Positions 19,172 through 27,592 of a stretch of DNA of 64,000 bases are shown piece after piece. The stretch is from contig JADZCR010000005.1 in the NCBI GenBank assembly GCA_020851465.1, forward strand, positions 186,001-250,000. The letters are read 5' to 3'. Below the pieces are notes generated by a model. The model worked only from the letters and a program-made list of their open reading frames with translations, was not told where the DNA came from and did no database searches. Numbering within the stretch: position 1 is the first letter of the stretch; each line of letters opens with the position of its first letter. The DNA comes from Phycisphaeraceae bacterium. GTDB lineage: Bacteria > Planctomycetota > Phycisphaerae > Phycisphaerales > Phycisphaeraceae. The position numbers and the translations under genes are program-made.

Positions 19172-19257
19172 AAGCAGAGTTTACCAGTGTAAGCCCGCTA
19201 AAACTTTTCGAGTAGAAATTTTCGGGATAGAACGAGTAAAGAGTTGGTTGGCCGCAA

Positions 19258-19956
19258 TCATGGATGCCGTTTTTTCCACAGTTCTTCCGCTTCAGGTTCG
19301 CGGACATACAACGGAGTGAGCGAAAGAGGTTGGACGAAATCACCGTTACAGGCTGCGCGACGTCCGAGTCTCCACACAATTTCACTTCGTGGTGATGCAA
19401 GATGCGTCGGTAATACAGTGATACTTTTATGTTGAGTCAATGAGTCCGGAAGTGGATACCCCAGTATCCACAAGTGCTGTTGAATGTTGGCGAGTAATCC
19501 ATCTACGGCAATCAATTCCGGCGGGCGATAAGACATCCACCGGTCGTCGACCTTTTTGAAAAGTCCGCCGTAAACAGTGTCGGCCTTAAGTGTGATGCAG
19601 ACGGCGATTATCGCCTCGAAGGGTAAATCGACGGGTGCATTTTGCGCAATCACATCCAGTGTTGGTACCGCCACGATATTAAGCTTCAGGACATGCGCCA
19701 AAGTTTTCGCAGTTGCGATACCGATGCGTAAACCGGTGAATGATCCCGGCCCGACGGATACATAGATTTCTGAAAATTGCTTTGGTCCTATGTTGTGCAA
19801 TTTGCACAACCGATCAATTTCCGGCATCAGATCCACACTGTGCCGTCGTTGTGGTGGCAGATCAACAGTTGCGATCGGCAGGTCGCCGCGACCAAGGGTG
19901 ATGGAACCAGACCGCGTGGTGGTTTCAAGAGCAAGGTTGTAATCACGACTGCTCAC
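19258..19956 (-). CDS. tsaB: tRNA threonylcarbamoyladenosine biosynthesis protein TsaB
   Basis: TsaB is the non-catalytic partner of TsaD in making t6A at position 37 of ANN-decoding tRNAs. The ASKHA-type fold starts with LALETTTRSGSITL. SVDLMPEIDRLC and the hallmark VSVGPGSFTGLRIGIATAKTLAH follow. At 232 aa it has normal family length. The N-terminus is GTG at 19954-19956 (MSSRDYNLALETT). tsaD and tsaE are not in the window. Confidence 0.93.
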   Translation of the reverse strand: MSSRDYNLALETTTRSGSITLGRGDLPIATVDLPPQRRHSVDLMPEIDRLCKLHNIGPKQFSEIYVSVGPGSFTGLRIGIATAKTLAHVLKLNIVAVPTLDVIAQNAPVDLPFEAIIAVCITLKADTVYGGLFKKVDDRWMSYRPPELIAVDGLLANIQQHLWILGYPLPDSLTQHKSITVLPTHLASPRSEIVWRLGRRAACNGDFVQPLSLTPLYVREPEAEELWKKRHP

Positions 19957-20103
19957 GCGACGGATTGTAAGGCAGTTTAGCTCTGTACCGATGAACCATC
20001 GTCCGTCAGCTTCGATTTCTTAATCGGTATTGGATTTGACGGCTTTGGGATAAATCGGTTGTAGGCACCAGACATACCCGCTGCGCATTGGTAATCTACT
20101 CGT

Positions 20104-20562
20104 ATGGATAACCCGACACTCATTATCATCATGCGTTACATCCACATTGTCTCGGCCATAACCGCGGTCGGCGGCATCATGTTCTGCATGCTCTGTCTCT
20201 CACCAGCAGTTCGACTGCTCGATGACGGTTTCCGTGATTCGCTTCTTAAGCTGGTGCATGGTCGGTTTCTCCGTGTGTTGTGGGTTTGTATCGCCGGATT
20301 GACGATCAGTGGAGTTTTCGCATGGATGCATTGGGCTCCGGTTTACAAAGATATGGGGCCGCTGGGGAATGCTTTAATCGGCACGAAAGTACTGCTGGCA
20401 GTGATGATGTTTGCCGTCGTCGGAGCACGATCGATTGGCATGATTAAGAATCCTCGTGTTGCGCTGATGATTAACATTCATCTAGCTGCGGGTGTTATCC
20501 TGATTGCCGCGATATTGAATCAATACCGTGTCGCCCACATGACCGCAGCCGTGGGGCAGTGA
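20104..20562 (+). CDS. Small four-helix membrane protein (CopD/DUF2269-like)
   Basis: A 152-aa hydrophobic protein with four predicted helices (about residues 5-35, 55-75, 90-110, 118-140). An early His in MRYIHIVSAITAVGGIMF and another in INIHLAAGVIL resemble the paired helices of small haem- or copper-associated membrane proteins. The family assignment is tentative. Its stop overlaps the start of the downstream nuclease by four bases (GTGA), so the two are translationally coupled. Confidence 0.6.
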   Translation: MDNPTLIIIMRYIHIVSAITAVGGIMFCMLCLSPAVRLLDDGFRDSLLKLVHGRFLRVLWVCIAGLTISGVFAWMHWAPVYKDMGPLGNALIGTKVLLAVMMFAVVGARSIGMIKNPRVALMINIHLAAGVILIAAILNQYRVAHMTAAVGQ

Positions 20563-21191
20563 GCGTGAGCCGTCGTGGCAGCACATCATCACGATGGTTT
20601 TGGCTAGGCTCCATTTCTTTTGATCGCTACCTTCGTTTGCGCAGACCAGTCACCATTCTTGTATCTCTACTGGTCTTGCTGGCACTGGTGGGATTGATTC
20701 TCGCCGACCGCAACGGTTTGCTTCTCAAGACCGGTGACATGGGGAGGTATGACCATCAATCATTTCTTGTCGCGCACGTCGTGGATGGCGATACGCTTGA
20801 TGTTGCTGCCGGTGACGGCGATAAGCCGACGACGCGAGTCCGTTTCTGGGGAGTTGATGCGCCGGAGATGGATCATCCTGGCTTCCCACAACCTCGGGAA
20901 CCCTTCGCTCTTGAAGCTGCAAACCTAACACGTTCACTTGCTGAAGGCAGTCATGTAACCCTCATCCTCGAATCGCATCGTATCCGTGACCGCTATGGTC
21001 GATTGTTGGCGTACGTTAAGCTTCCGGATGGTCGTGTGTTGAATGAGGAACTTCTCTCCGCGGGATTAGCACATGCTGATAGCCGCTGGCCTCACAGCCA
21101 AATCGATCGCTATGCACGGATCGAAGAGCAGGCAAAACACGACAAACGCGGACTTTGGGGAGCAAGAAAAAAGTCGAGTCAGAGACCGTAA
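20559..21191 (+). CDS. Membrane-anchored thermonuclease-like protein (SNase domain)
   Basis: A 210-aa protein with one transmembrane helix (about residues 31-50, VTILVSLLVLLALVGLILAD) and an SNase-like OB-fold domain. The expected motifs are VVDGDTLDV, VRFWGVDAPEMDHP, FALEAANLTRSL, RDRYGRLLAYV and LNEELLSAGLAHAD, and RYGRLLAYV contains the catalytic Arg region. The domain probably faces the periplasm, cleaving nucleic acids or acting as a binding module. The start is GTG at 20559, overlapping the preceding gene. Confidence 0.87.
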   Translation: MSVSRRGSTSSRWFWLGSISFDRYLRLRRPVTILVSLLVLLALVGLILADRNGLLLKTGDMGRYDHQSFLVAHVVDGDTLDVAAGDGDKPTTRVRFWGVDAPEMDHPGFPQPREPFALEAANLTRSLAEGSHVTLILESHRIRDRYGRLLAYVKLPDGRVLNEELLSAGLAHADSRWPHSQIDRYARIEEQAKHDKRGLWGARKKSSQRP

Positions 21192-21240
21192 GCCTGGTTG
21201 CTTGGTTTATTGTCAGCGCATCTTTCGTTACGAGCGAGCA

Positions 21241-22305
21241 TCAGTGCCATTTCGCGTGAAGATATTTTCGGAAGAATGGTTTTGACTTATTTCCACCCCA
21301 GCCATGTTCCCCAAGGAAAAGGTCTAATTCGATGCGATCTTTCGCTCCCGCAGCAGCGTAAATCTGTTCCAGTCTGCGGTACTCCGGGATCGTATGATCA
21401 GCAACGAAACACGAATCATGAATGCCGATCTCCATCAACATCGGTCGGGGTGCGAGTAAACCCTGGAGGTCAGCTACATCCACGAGTGAAAATAAACCCG
21501 GTGTGAGCTGTGAACCGCAGACGTTGTAAGTGCGGTACGCGATTTCATAGAAGGGCCCCTGATAGCAGATGATGTCGCTCGCCTTCATGCGCTTATCCGT
21601 CAGGGCGACCCACGTGGTCATCGTCCCACCCAGCGACCCGCCCATCACTCCCAGGTTCGTTGTATCCACAAACTTCTGTTTGCACACAAAGTCTGTAGCT
21701 ACACGAGCATCATGGAGGTTCATCGCCAACACAGTTGTATTGAGAATGGTCGTATTGAGATAGTAGATGTTGCACGGGTCACGACCAAAAACCTGTTCGG
21801 AATAGTGGGGTTTGGCCTTTGCGTTGCGTTCCCCAAAGCCAAGCCAGTCGATGGCATAGGTGACGAACCCAGCCTTGGCCAACTGCAACCCGTACGCACG
21901 ATTGATAAAGGTACTGTTACAACGACCATCCGGAGCATAGCTGTTACCCATTGGGCCATCTTTGCCGAGGTGTCCGTGGCCATGGCAAACCATGATCGCA
22001 GGTCGTTTTTCACCCGTTGTGAGGTTTTCCGGCCGGTAAAGAAGTAGAGTCGCAGCCAGACCGGGTTGCACATCCAACACCCATCGCTGCTTGATCAAAC
22101 CATCTTCGTTCCACTGGGCAATAAGCTCCGGCTTCGGGTCCACTTGTGGGGGATCCTCTCCCAGCGTTGCTAGGACACGCGGCAGGACAGTTTTTTGCCA
22201 AGCCGAAAACTGAGCCTTCGTCTTGCCCTTGAAGGTGTACTTGGGCTTGTGATTTTGACCGAGTTGATCGAAAAAAAGGTACGGATTGAGGTTTCGTGTG
22301 GTCAT
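21241..22305 (-). CDS. Alpha/beta-hydrolase, acetyl xylan esterase-like
   Basis: A 354-aa cytoplasmic-looking hydrolase. PAIMVCHGHGHLGKDGPMGN gives the oxyanion region. The nucleophile Ser is in GVMGGSLGGTMTTW, the acid in PMLMEIGIHDSC, and the His in LFLGEHGWGG. No signal peptide is present. It resembles the hydrolases at 14669-15769 and 1187-3613, forming a paralogue set in this window. ATG 22303-22305 gives MTTRNLNPYLFFDQLGQN. Confidence 0.85.
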   Translation of the reverse strand: MTTRNLNPYLFFDQLGQNHKPKYTFKGKTKAQFSAWQKTVLPRVLATLGEDPPQVDPKPELIAQWNEDGLIKQRWVLDVQPGLAATLLLYRPENLTTGEKRPAIMVCHGHGHLGKDGPMGNSYAPDGRCNSTFINRAYGLQLAKAGFVTYAIDWLGFGERNAKAKPHYSEQVFGRDPCNIYYLNTTILNTTVLAMNLHDARVATDFVCKQKFVDTTNLGVMGGSLGGTMTTWVALTDKRMKASDIICYQGPFYEIAYRTYNVCGSQLTPGLFSLVDVADLQGLLAPRPMLMEIGIHDSCFVADHTIPEYRRLEQIYAAAGAKDRIELDLFLGEHGWGGNKSKPFFRKYLHAKWH

Positions 22306-22384
22306 GTAAAAAATCCTGGGAAAAGTATGCCGTCGCGCAGTCTCTGCGTGTGATGGTGTTCTATCGTGAAATTAGAATTCGTGG

Positions 22385-22681
22385 TTATTTGTGTCCCTCT
22401 GGCCCATTACCTGTTAAGTATTTGTTTCGCAGAGCTGTCTCGAGATCAACGTTATTGATGTTCGCGAGTGTGCAGAGCCATGCGATGATGTCAGCGAATT
22501 CTTCCTCGATATTGGCTTCGTCACGTTCATTTCCCGTCGTGTTTAGCGCGGTTGCCAGCTCACCTACCTCTTCAATAAGCCACATGAAGGTGCCGGGCGT
22601 ACCTCGTGCAGCATCCGTTTTGTAATAGCGGTCGCGAATATGTTGTTGAAATGCTCGGACGGTAATTGCTTCGGTTTGCAT
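22385..22681 (-). CDS. MazG-like nucleotide pyrophosphohydrolase
   Basis: A 98-aa all-helical protein with the MazG-type metal-binding signature: WLIEEVGELATALN (E-x-x-E) and ANIEEEFADIIAWLCTLANI (E-x-x-D). Family members hydrolyse NTPs or dNTPs to monophosphates and pyrophosphate, cleaning the nucleotide pool. The single-domain length fits the small MazG/iMazG branch. It starts at ATG 22679-22681 and is divergent from copA. Confidence 0.87.
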   Translation of the reverse strand: MQTEAITVRAFQQHIRDRYYKTDAARGTPGTFMWLIEEVGELATALNTTGNERDEANIEEEFADIIAWLCTLANINNVDLETALRNKYLTGNGPEGHK

Positions 22682-22776
22682 ATCCGTATTCTAAGGATTT
22701 GTTCTTAATGTTCTGGATCACTCTGTAATGCTGGAGAGATGGACGACCGGCTAGAATTGCTCCAAGGAGAGACGTA

Positions 22777-25140
22777 ATGACAACGACAACACTCAAAATA
22801 CGTGGAATGAGATGCGGCTCATGTGTTAACCATGTGCAAAAGAGCCTCACCGCGGTCCGTGGCGTGAAGCAGGCGTCGGTAAACCTTGCGACAGAGGAGG
22901 CCACCGTAACCCATGATCCTGCTCAAGCAAACGTCCCTGCACTGATTCAAGCAGTCGAGCAAGCTGGCTATGAAGCCCTGCCGGAAGGTGATGGAGGTGA
23001 GAAGGACGAGGAGGATATAGGCTCCTCACCAGCAGCGACTGAATCACCACCGAGTCAATCTCGCGCAGACGAAGAGCGTAAGTCGCGCCAAGAAATGAGG
23101 GGCGAGGTGATCCGTCTGATCGTCGGAGCTGTGCTTACGATCCCCGTTGTTGTTCTGGGAATGTTCTTTCACGATGCGATGTGGGCAGCGTGGCCGCAGC
23201 TTCTTCTTGCTACTCCCATTCAGATTTATCTCGGATGGCCCTTTTTCAAGGGAGCCTTCAAGTCCGCGAGACACTTCCGCGCTGATATGGACACACTTGT
23301 TGCGCTGGGGACATCTGTGGCGTTCATCTATTCCGCGGTGGTCACGCTGGAAGGCGGACACCGTGTTTATTTCGATACGGCCGTTGTCATTCTCGTGCTT
23401 ATCAGTGTTGGGAAATTGCTGGAACATCGCGCAAGGGCAAGTGCAGCATCAGCGATCCGCGGCCTCATGGAAATCCAGCCCACAACAGCGACCATTATCC
23501 GCGGCGATCAGGAAGTCAGCGTTCCGATCGATGCAGTACGTCCTGGTGATATTGTCCTCGTACGTCCTGGACAGAAGATACCCGTTGATGGCGCGATCAT
23601 TGAAGGACGCTCTGCGATCGACCAATCAATGGTAACCGGCGAATCGATGCCGGTAGAGGTCGGGCCGGGTGATGAAGTGATCGGCGGTACGCTCAATCAG
23701 TCCGGTGCATTTCGATTCACGGCCACGCAGACTGGTGAGGGGATGCTGCTTGCTCGTGTGATCACACTGGTCAAGCAGGCGCAGGCATCGAAAGCTGGTG
23801 TTCAGCGGATCGCGGATGCGGTCGCTGGAGTTTTTGTCCCTGTCGTTCTCTTGATTGCGATTGCGACATTATTGGGTTGGGGGTTGTTGGGGCGAGGTGA
23901 TGATCGGTGGATCACCGCGATGACGAATACTGTCGCGGTACTCATCGTTGCATGTCCATGTGCGCTGGGATTAGCGACGCCGACCGCCATCATGGTGGGA
24001 ACAGGACTTGGCGCACGAGAAGGGATATTGATCAAGGATGCCGCTGCACTGGCGCGGGCGGGAAAGCTGACGCATGTCGTTTTTGACAAAACCGGGACGC
24101 TGACGGAAGGGCGGCCGGGAGTAGTGGACGTGGTGGCGTTACCCGGAGCTAATAGAGGAGCAAAACAGATTGTTGCATTGGCTGCGGCGGTGGAAAGAGG
24201 AAGCGAACATCCGTTGGGGCGGGCGATCGTGGAATACGCTCGACAAACCAATGAATCGATTCCGAATGCATCCGACTTTCAGAGCACCGTTGGTTTTGGT
24301 GTCGAAGCAGTGGTCGATGGTCAGACGGTAAGGGTTCACCGTGCTGAAGGGGCCTTGGCCAAGTCACCGGAAGTTGAGACACAGCGGCGCGCAGGACGGA
24401 CGGCTGTGGTTGTCTCAATCGGTGACCAACCGATCGGCATTATCGCGCTGACAGACGAAATCAAACCGTCGGCACAGGCCGCTGTTGCCGAACTTCACCG
24501 CCTGAACCTGCGGGTAACCATGCTGACGGGTGATCACGCGGTAACTGCGCAGGCTGTTGCGACGAAACTCGGCATTGATGACGTTCTGGCTGGCGCACTT
24601 CCTACTCAGAAACACGAAAAAATCGAATCACTCCGTCAACGCGGGGCGGTGGTTGCGATGGTTGGCGATGGAATCAATGATGCACCAGCGCTGGCGGCAG
24701 CGGATATAGGGATGGCGATGGGCAGCCGGATTTTATCTGCCTCCAATAAACCGCTACATAACAGAGCGGAGCGATTAGAGAAAGACAAGAAAAGTGTTGA
24801 TCTGCCGTCGTCATTTCAGGCAGATGGACAAACGGAGAGTGTTTTGACCGAGGTACATGCTCCATCCGATATTGCATTGGACGCCGGCCATGTTGTGCTT
24901 GTCGGTGGTGATCCAGCCATGGTGCCGCGAGCGATCTTACTTAGCCGTGCAACCATGAAGCGGATTTATGCCGGCTTGTTCTGGGCATTCCTATACAACG
25001 TGATTCTCATTCCCATCGCGGTTGCCGGTTGGTTGCACCCGATGCTGGCAGCAGGAGCGATGGCGTTGAGTTCGGTCAGTGTCGTGATCAACGCACTTTG
25101 GCTGAGATGGCGGTGGCGACCACGCGATTCCTCAACTTAA
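22777..25140 (+). CDS. copA: Cu(I)-exporting P-type ATPase (CopA) with an unusual P-domain insertion
   Basis: A P1B-type copper pump in the inner membrane. It begins with one HMA domain (GMRCGSC, residues 9-15). The membrane metal site follows as ACPCALGLATPTA, then the phosphorylated DKTGTLTEG, the SEHPLG nucleotide-binding motif and GDGINDAPAL. C-terminal helices have YNVILIP and MALSSVSVV, the YN and MxxSS ligands of Cu(I) pumps. Residues about 649-695 (24721-24861) are a 45-residue polar insertion between GMAMG and SDIALDAGHVVL, where ordinary CopA proteins have only a few residues. The frame is unbroken. AAGGAGAG just before ATG 22777 fixes the start. The last four bases overlap the end of the convergent gene. 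Confidence 0.95.
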   Translation: MTTTTLKIRGMRCGSCVNHVQKSLTAVRGVKQASVNLATEEATVTHDPAQANVPALIQAVEQAGYEALPEGDGGEKDEEDIGSSPAATESPPSQSRADEERKSRQEMRGEVIRLIVGAVLTIPVVVLGMFFHDAMWAAWPQLLLATPIQIYLGWPFFKGAFKSARHFRADMDTLVALGTSVAFIYSAVVTLEGGHRVYFDTAVVILVLISVGKLLEHRARASAASAIRGLMEIQPTTATIIRGDQEVSVPIDAVRPGDIVLVRPGQKIPVDGAIIEGRSAIDQSMVTGESMPVEVGPGDEVIGGTLNQSGAFRFTATQTGEGMLLARVITLVKQAQASKAGVQRIADAVAGVFVPVVLLIAIATLLGWGLLGRGDDRWITAMTNTVAVLIVACPCALGLATPTAIMVGTGLGAREGILIKDAAALARAGKLTHVVFDKTGTLTEGRPGVVDVVALPGANRGAKQIVALAAAVERGSEHPLGRAIVEYARQTNESIPNASDFQSTVGFGVEAVVDGQTVRVHRAEGALAKSPEVETQRRAGRTAVVVSIGDQPIGIIALTDEIKPSAQAAVAELHRLNLRVTMLTGDHAVTAQAVATKLGIDDVLAGALPTQKHEKIESLRQRGAVVAMVGDGINDAPALAAADIGMAMGSRILSASNKPLHNRAERLEKDKKSVDLPSSFQADGQTESVLTEVHAPSDIALDAGHVVLVGGDPAMVPRAILLSRATMKRIYAGLFWAFLYNVILIPIAVAGWLHPMLAAGAMALSSVSVVINALWLRWRWRPRDSST

Positions 25141-25769
25141 TTTGTTGGTTGCGACGGTTCGGAAGTTGTCGGTTCGGGAGGGCCGCCTTCAATCTGATCG
25201 GGTTTTAATACGGACTCGACATGCTTGAGTATGACCAGAGTTGGTTGTGTCTCATAAATCCAGTCGTCAAGTTTGAACCGTTTTTCTGGACCGCTTGCGC
25301 CTTTGTAGTAAACGCTGGCAATACCCTTACGCTTCCATAGTCGCTTGTCGAGGCGGGTTATAGAGGAAAAGTCCACACGCTGACCGCTGTTCGAAAGTAA
25401 GCCTTGCGCATCCATCCCGATCCAGCGTTTGAAGCTTGTGAGATAGTTGAACAGGAAAAAAAGTCCTATGGGTAGCGTCAGCGCGAGCATCCCGTATTGA
25501 AAATTAAGATCTGTAGTGCTTTTTTTGTGTCCGGGGTCTTCGGTATTCCAATGATTGGCTTCGGCGATCTTTTCCCACTCGACTTTACGTTGGTCGGTAT
25601 CGTCTGGGAACTGCTCAGCAACTTTGTTGAACTCATCCACCTTGCGGTTATGTTCTGGATATTTCACGAAACCGTCATAGGCTGACCATGCCGCCCATCC
25701 AAGGCATAACGCCGCGATCACTGCCAGACGCCACCGGTAGGTTGAGCTGATCCCCGCTTTAGCAAGCAT
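25137..25769 (-). CDS. Hypothetical membrane protein with two transmembrane helices
   Basis: A 210-aa protein with helices at about residues 13-30 and 92-112 (LALTLPIGLFFLFNYL), separated by a charged region. A C-terminal soluble part (GMDAQGLLSNSGQRVDFSSI) resembles PH-like domains of two-helix membrane proteins, but no family is clear. The tail is Pro/Glu/Thr-rich. It overlaps the end of copA by four bases, stop to stop. Function is unknown. Confidence 0.65.
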   Translation of the reverse strand: MLAKAGISSTYRWRLAVIAALCLGWAAWSAYDGFVKYPEHNRKVDEFNKVAEQFPDDTDQRKVEWEKIAEANHWNTEDPGHKKSTTDLNFQYGMLALTLPIGLFFLFNYLTSFKRWIGMDAQGLLSNSGQRVDFSSITRLDKRLWKRKGIASVYYKGASGPEKRFKLDDWIYETQPTLVILKHVESVLKPDQIEGGPPEPTTSEPSQPTN

Positions 25770-25814
25770 GAATGAATCCTAATAGGACACCCGGAAAGCT
25801 GCCCGCTTTGCAGG

Positions 25815-26093
25815 TCACCCCCGCCCATTATCGAGCGTTTCGAGTATGCGACTCCACCACTTTGTTACCAAAGCCCGACCACCGGGTCGGAGTAAAATCT
25901 CGGTAAAACCACCGTCGTCCACACGTCGCCGAGGAATTGAGGGCAGGTTACGCTCCTCAGCCAATGCCCAGGTCAGGAAGGCAGAGGTCTCGTCGATCAT
26001 TTTCCGTCGAGCATCCTGAACGCGATCGTCTGTTTGGCGGAAGGGATTAAGGCGGAAATTGAAATCCATAAATCCAATCCGCCTTGAGAACAA
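25815..26093 (-). CDS. Hypothetical small protein
   Basis: 92 aa, charged, no transmembrane segment, beginning MFSRRIGFMDFNF (an ATG nine codons in would also work). The composition (Arg/Asp/Glu-rich, WALAEERN, GRALVTKWWSRILETL) is protein-like and codon use matches the neighbours, but no family is recognised. It precedes, on the same strand, a region of transposon debris. It could be a genuine small gene or a decayed end of one. Confidence 0.45.
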   Translation of the reverse strand: MFSRRIGFMDFNFRLNPFRQTDDRVQDARRKMIDETSAFLTWALAEERNLPSIPRRRVDDGGFTEILLRPGGRALVTKWWSRILETLDNGRG

Positions 26094-26188
26094 TATCGGC
26101 CTGAAAAATTAAAAATCTCCGAGTATTTTCAAGGATCAAAAGCCAAAATCAAGCTAAAGCAATGTCGTATTGAGGTTATATAAGAAGC

Positions 26189-26395
26189 TTAGGAAGCTGA
26201 GAGCGGGTTTATTCGGAGAAGTTTGAGGAGCACCCGGCAGAGGTTATCACGGCGGTGGTTGAATCGGAACTCGCATTCCTTCAGGTGCAGGTAGAACGTA
26301 TGGGAGGCACGCCGTGGAACTTGATGAGCCTCCGCTTGGCGTAGCCCCAGAAGCTCTCGATGCCATTGACGCAGGCGCTGCGGGGCATGAGCAGC
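26189..26395 (-). pseudogene. IS1595-family (ISXO2-like) transposase remnant, C-terminal part, frameshifted
   Basis: Read on the minus strand, this stretch gives CVNGIESFWGYAKRRLIKFH, GVP, then after a one-base shift HTFYLHLKECEFRFNHR, RDNLCRVLLKLLRINPLSAS and a stop at 26189-26191. This is the conserved C-terminal end of ISXO2-type DDE transposases: the NGIESFW(S/G)xxKRR and FYLHLKExEFRFNHR blocks. The 5' portion is gone and one base is missing near 26306, so it is dead. It marks the left flank of the methyltransferase/HNH pair. Confidence 0.8.
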
Positions 26396-26530
26396 AGGCT
26401 AGCGCGATGTCAGCATGATGAAATAATGACTCCGGCCCCCTTATCTTCGCCGCAAAGCCGCAGCCTCAGCCGCCCATTGCCGAGGCGGAGCCGGTTGCCA
26501 GTCTCAGTGCCATGGTTTACGCTCCGCGAC

Positions 26531-27592
26531 ATGGCGAAAAAAGCCCAAGCTAACGGGGCTTCCGCAGATACCGAGGCTTCCGGGGATGTCGTGGATTCCG
26601 GGTGGGATGCGTTGAAATCCGACGGAAACCCGCGCAAGCCCCTCAACCGCTCGCTCCACGCCGCCAAGACCGCCAGGCAGGACGAGTTCTACACCCAACT
26701 CTCCGACATCGAAAAAGAACTCAAGCACTACACGAAGCACTTCAAGGGCAAAACCGTCCTGTGCAACTGCGATGATCCCAAGGTCAGCAATTTCTTCCAC
26801 TACTTCTCGCACAACTTCGAGAAGCTGAAGCTGAAAAAGCTGATCACGACCTGCTACAAGAACTGCGACGCCGATCTGTTCAGCCAAAACACCGGCGAGC
26901 GGGGAATCTATCTCGAATACGAAGGTGATAAGAACGGCGACCGTATCCCCGGCGCAGACGAAATCGGTATCACCAGGCTCAAAGGTGACGGCGACTTCCG
27001 CAGCGATGAGTGCATCGCCCTGCTCAAGCAGGCCGACATCGTCGTCACCAACCCGCCGTTCTCACTGTTCCGCGAGTACGTCGAGCAGTTGGTGAAGTAC
27101 AAGAAGAAGTTTGTAATCATCGGAAGTGTAAACGCTCGTCACTACAGCGAGATTTTTAAGCTGATTAAGGAGAATCGGTTATGGCTTGGTTACAACTGCA
27201 CGAGATTTTTCAGTAAACCAGACGGCTCCATTTTTGAGACGGCGAGAACATTTTGGTACACGAATCTCGACATCGACAAGCGGCATGAGGAGATAACGCT
27301 GTATGAGAAATACAGCGCTGCCAAATACCCCCGCTACGACAATCTCGATGCAATCGATGTCAGCAAGACCAGTCAAATACCTTCCGATTATGATGGCTTA
27401 ATGGGTGTTCCCGATGGGCTCCTAGACAATTACAACCCCGACCAATTTGAACTGATAGGCATACCGTTTGGCGATCTAGGCAAAGAAATAGGCGTCACGA
27501 AGAACCATCGTGGTCGAACGGACATTGCAATAACCGAAAACGGCAAATCACGTTGCCCGTATTCAAGAATTATTGTCAGGCGGAAGAACTGA
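26531..27592 (+). CDS. EcoRI-family adenine-specific DNA methyltransferase
   Basis: A 353-aa protein of the M.EcoRI type. The catalytic motif is VVTNPPFSLFREYVEQ (NPPF). Before it come TVLCNCDDPKVSNFFHYFSHNF, the cofactor-side block, and FGCxx-like CYKNCDADLF. After it come IIGSVNARHYSEIF and LWLGYNCTR, and C-terminal GIPFGDLGKEIGVTKNHRGR. All of this follows the M.EcoRI layout. An N-terminal extension of about 50 residues is acidic and low-complexity. I prefer ATG 26531 (MAKKAQANG), because an upstream in-frame ATG at 26360 would translate the transposon remnant. The last base of its stop is the first base of the next start (TGATG), so the pair is coupled. Confidence 0.9.
   Translation: MAKKAQANGASADTEASGDVVDSGWDALKSDGNPRKPLNRSLHAAKTARQDEFYTQLSDIEKELKHYTKHFKGKTVLCNCDDPKVSNFFHYFSHNFEKLKLKKLITTCYKNCDADLFSQNTGERGIYLEYEGDKNGDRIPGADEIGITRLKGDGDFRSDECIALLKQADIVVTNPPFSLFREYVEQLVKYKKKFVIIGSVNARHYSEIFKLIKENRLWLGYNCTRFFSKPDGSIFETARTFWYTNLDIDKRHEEITLYEKYSAAKYPRYDNLDAIDVSKTSQIPSDYDGLMGVPDGLLDNYNPDQFELIGIPFGDLGKEIGVTKNHRGRTDIAITENGKSRCPYSRIIVRRKN

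Noticed and set aside
26360-26530. Extended start of the methyltransferase
   Set aside because: These bases encode the IS1595 remnant on the other strand, and the plus-strand translation here is Ser/Arg/Pro low complexity unrelated to M.EcoRI.
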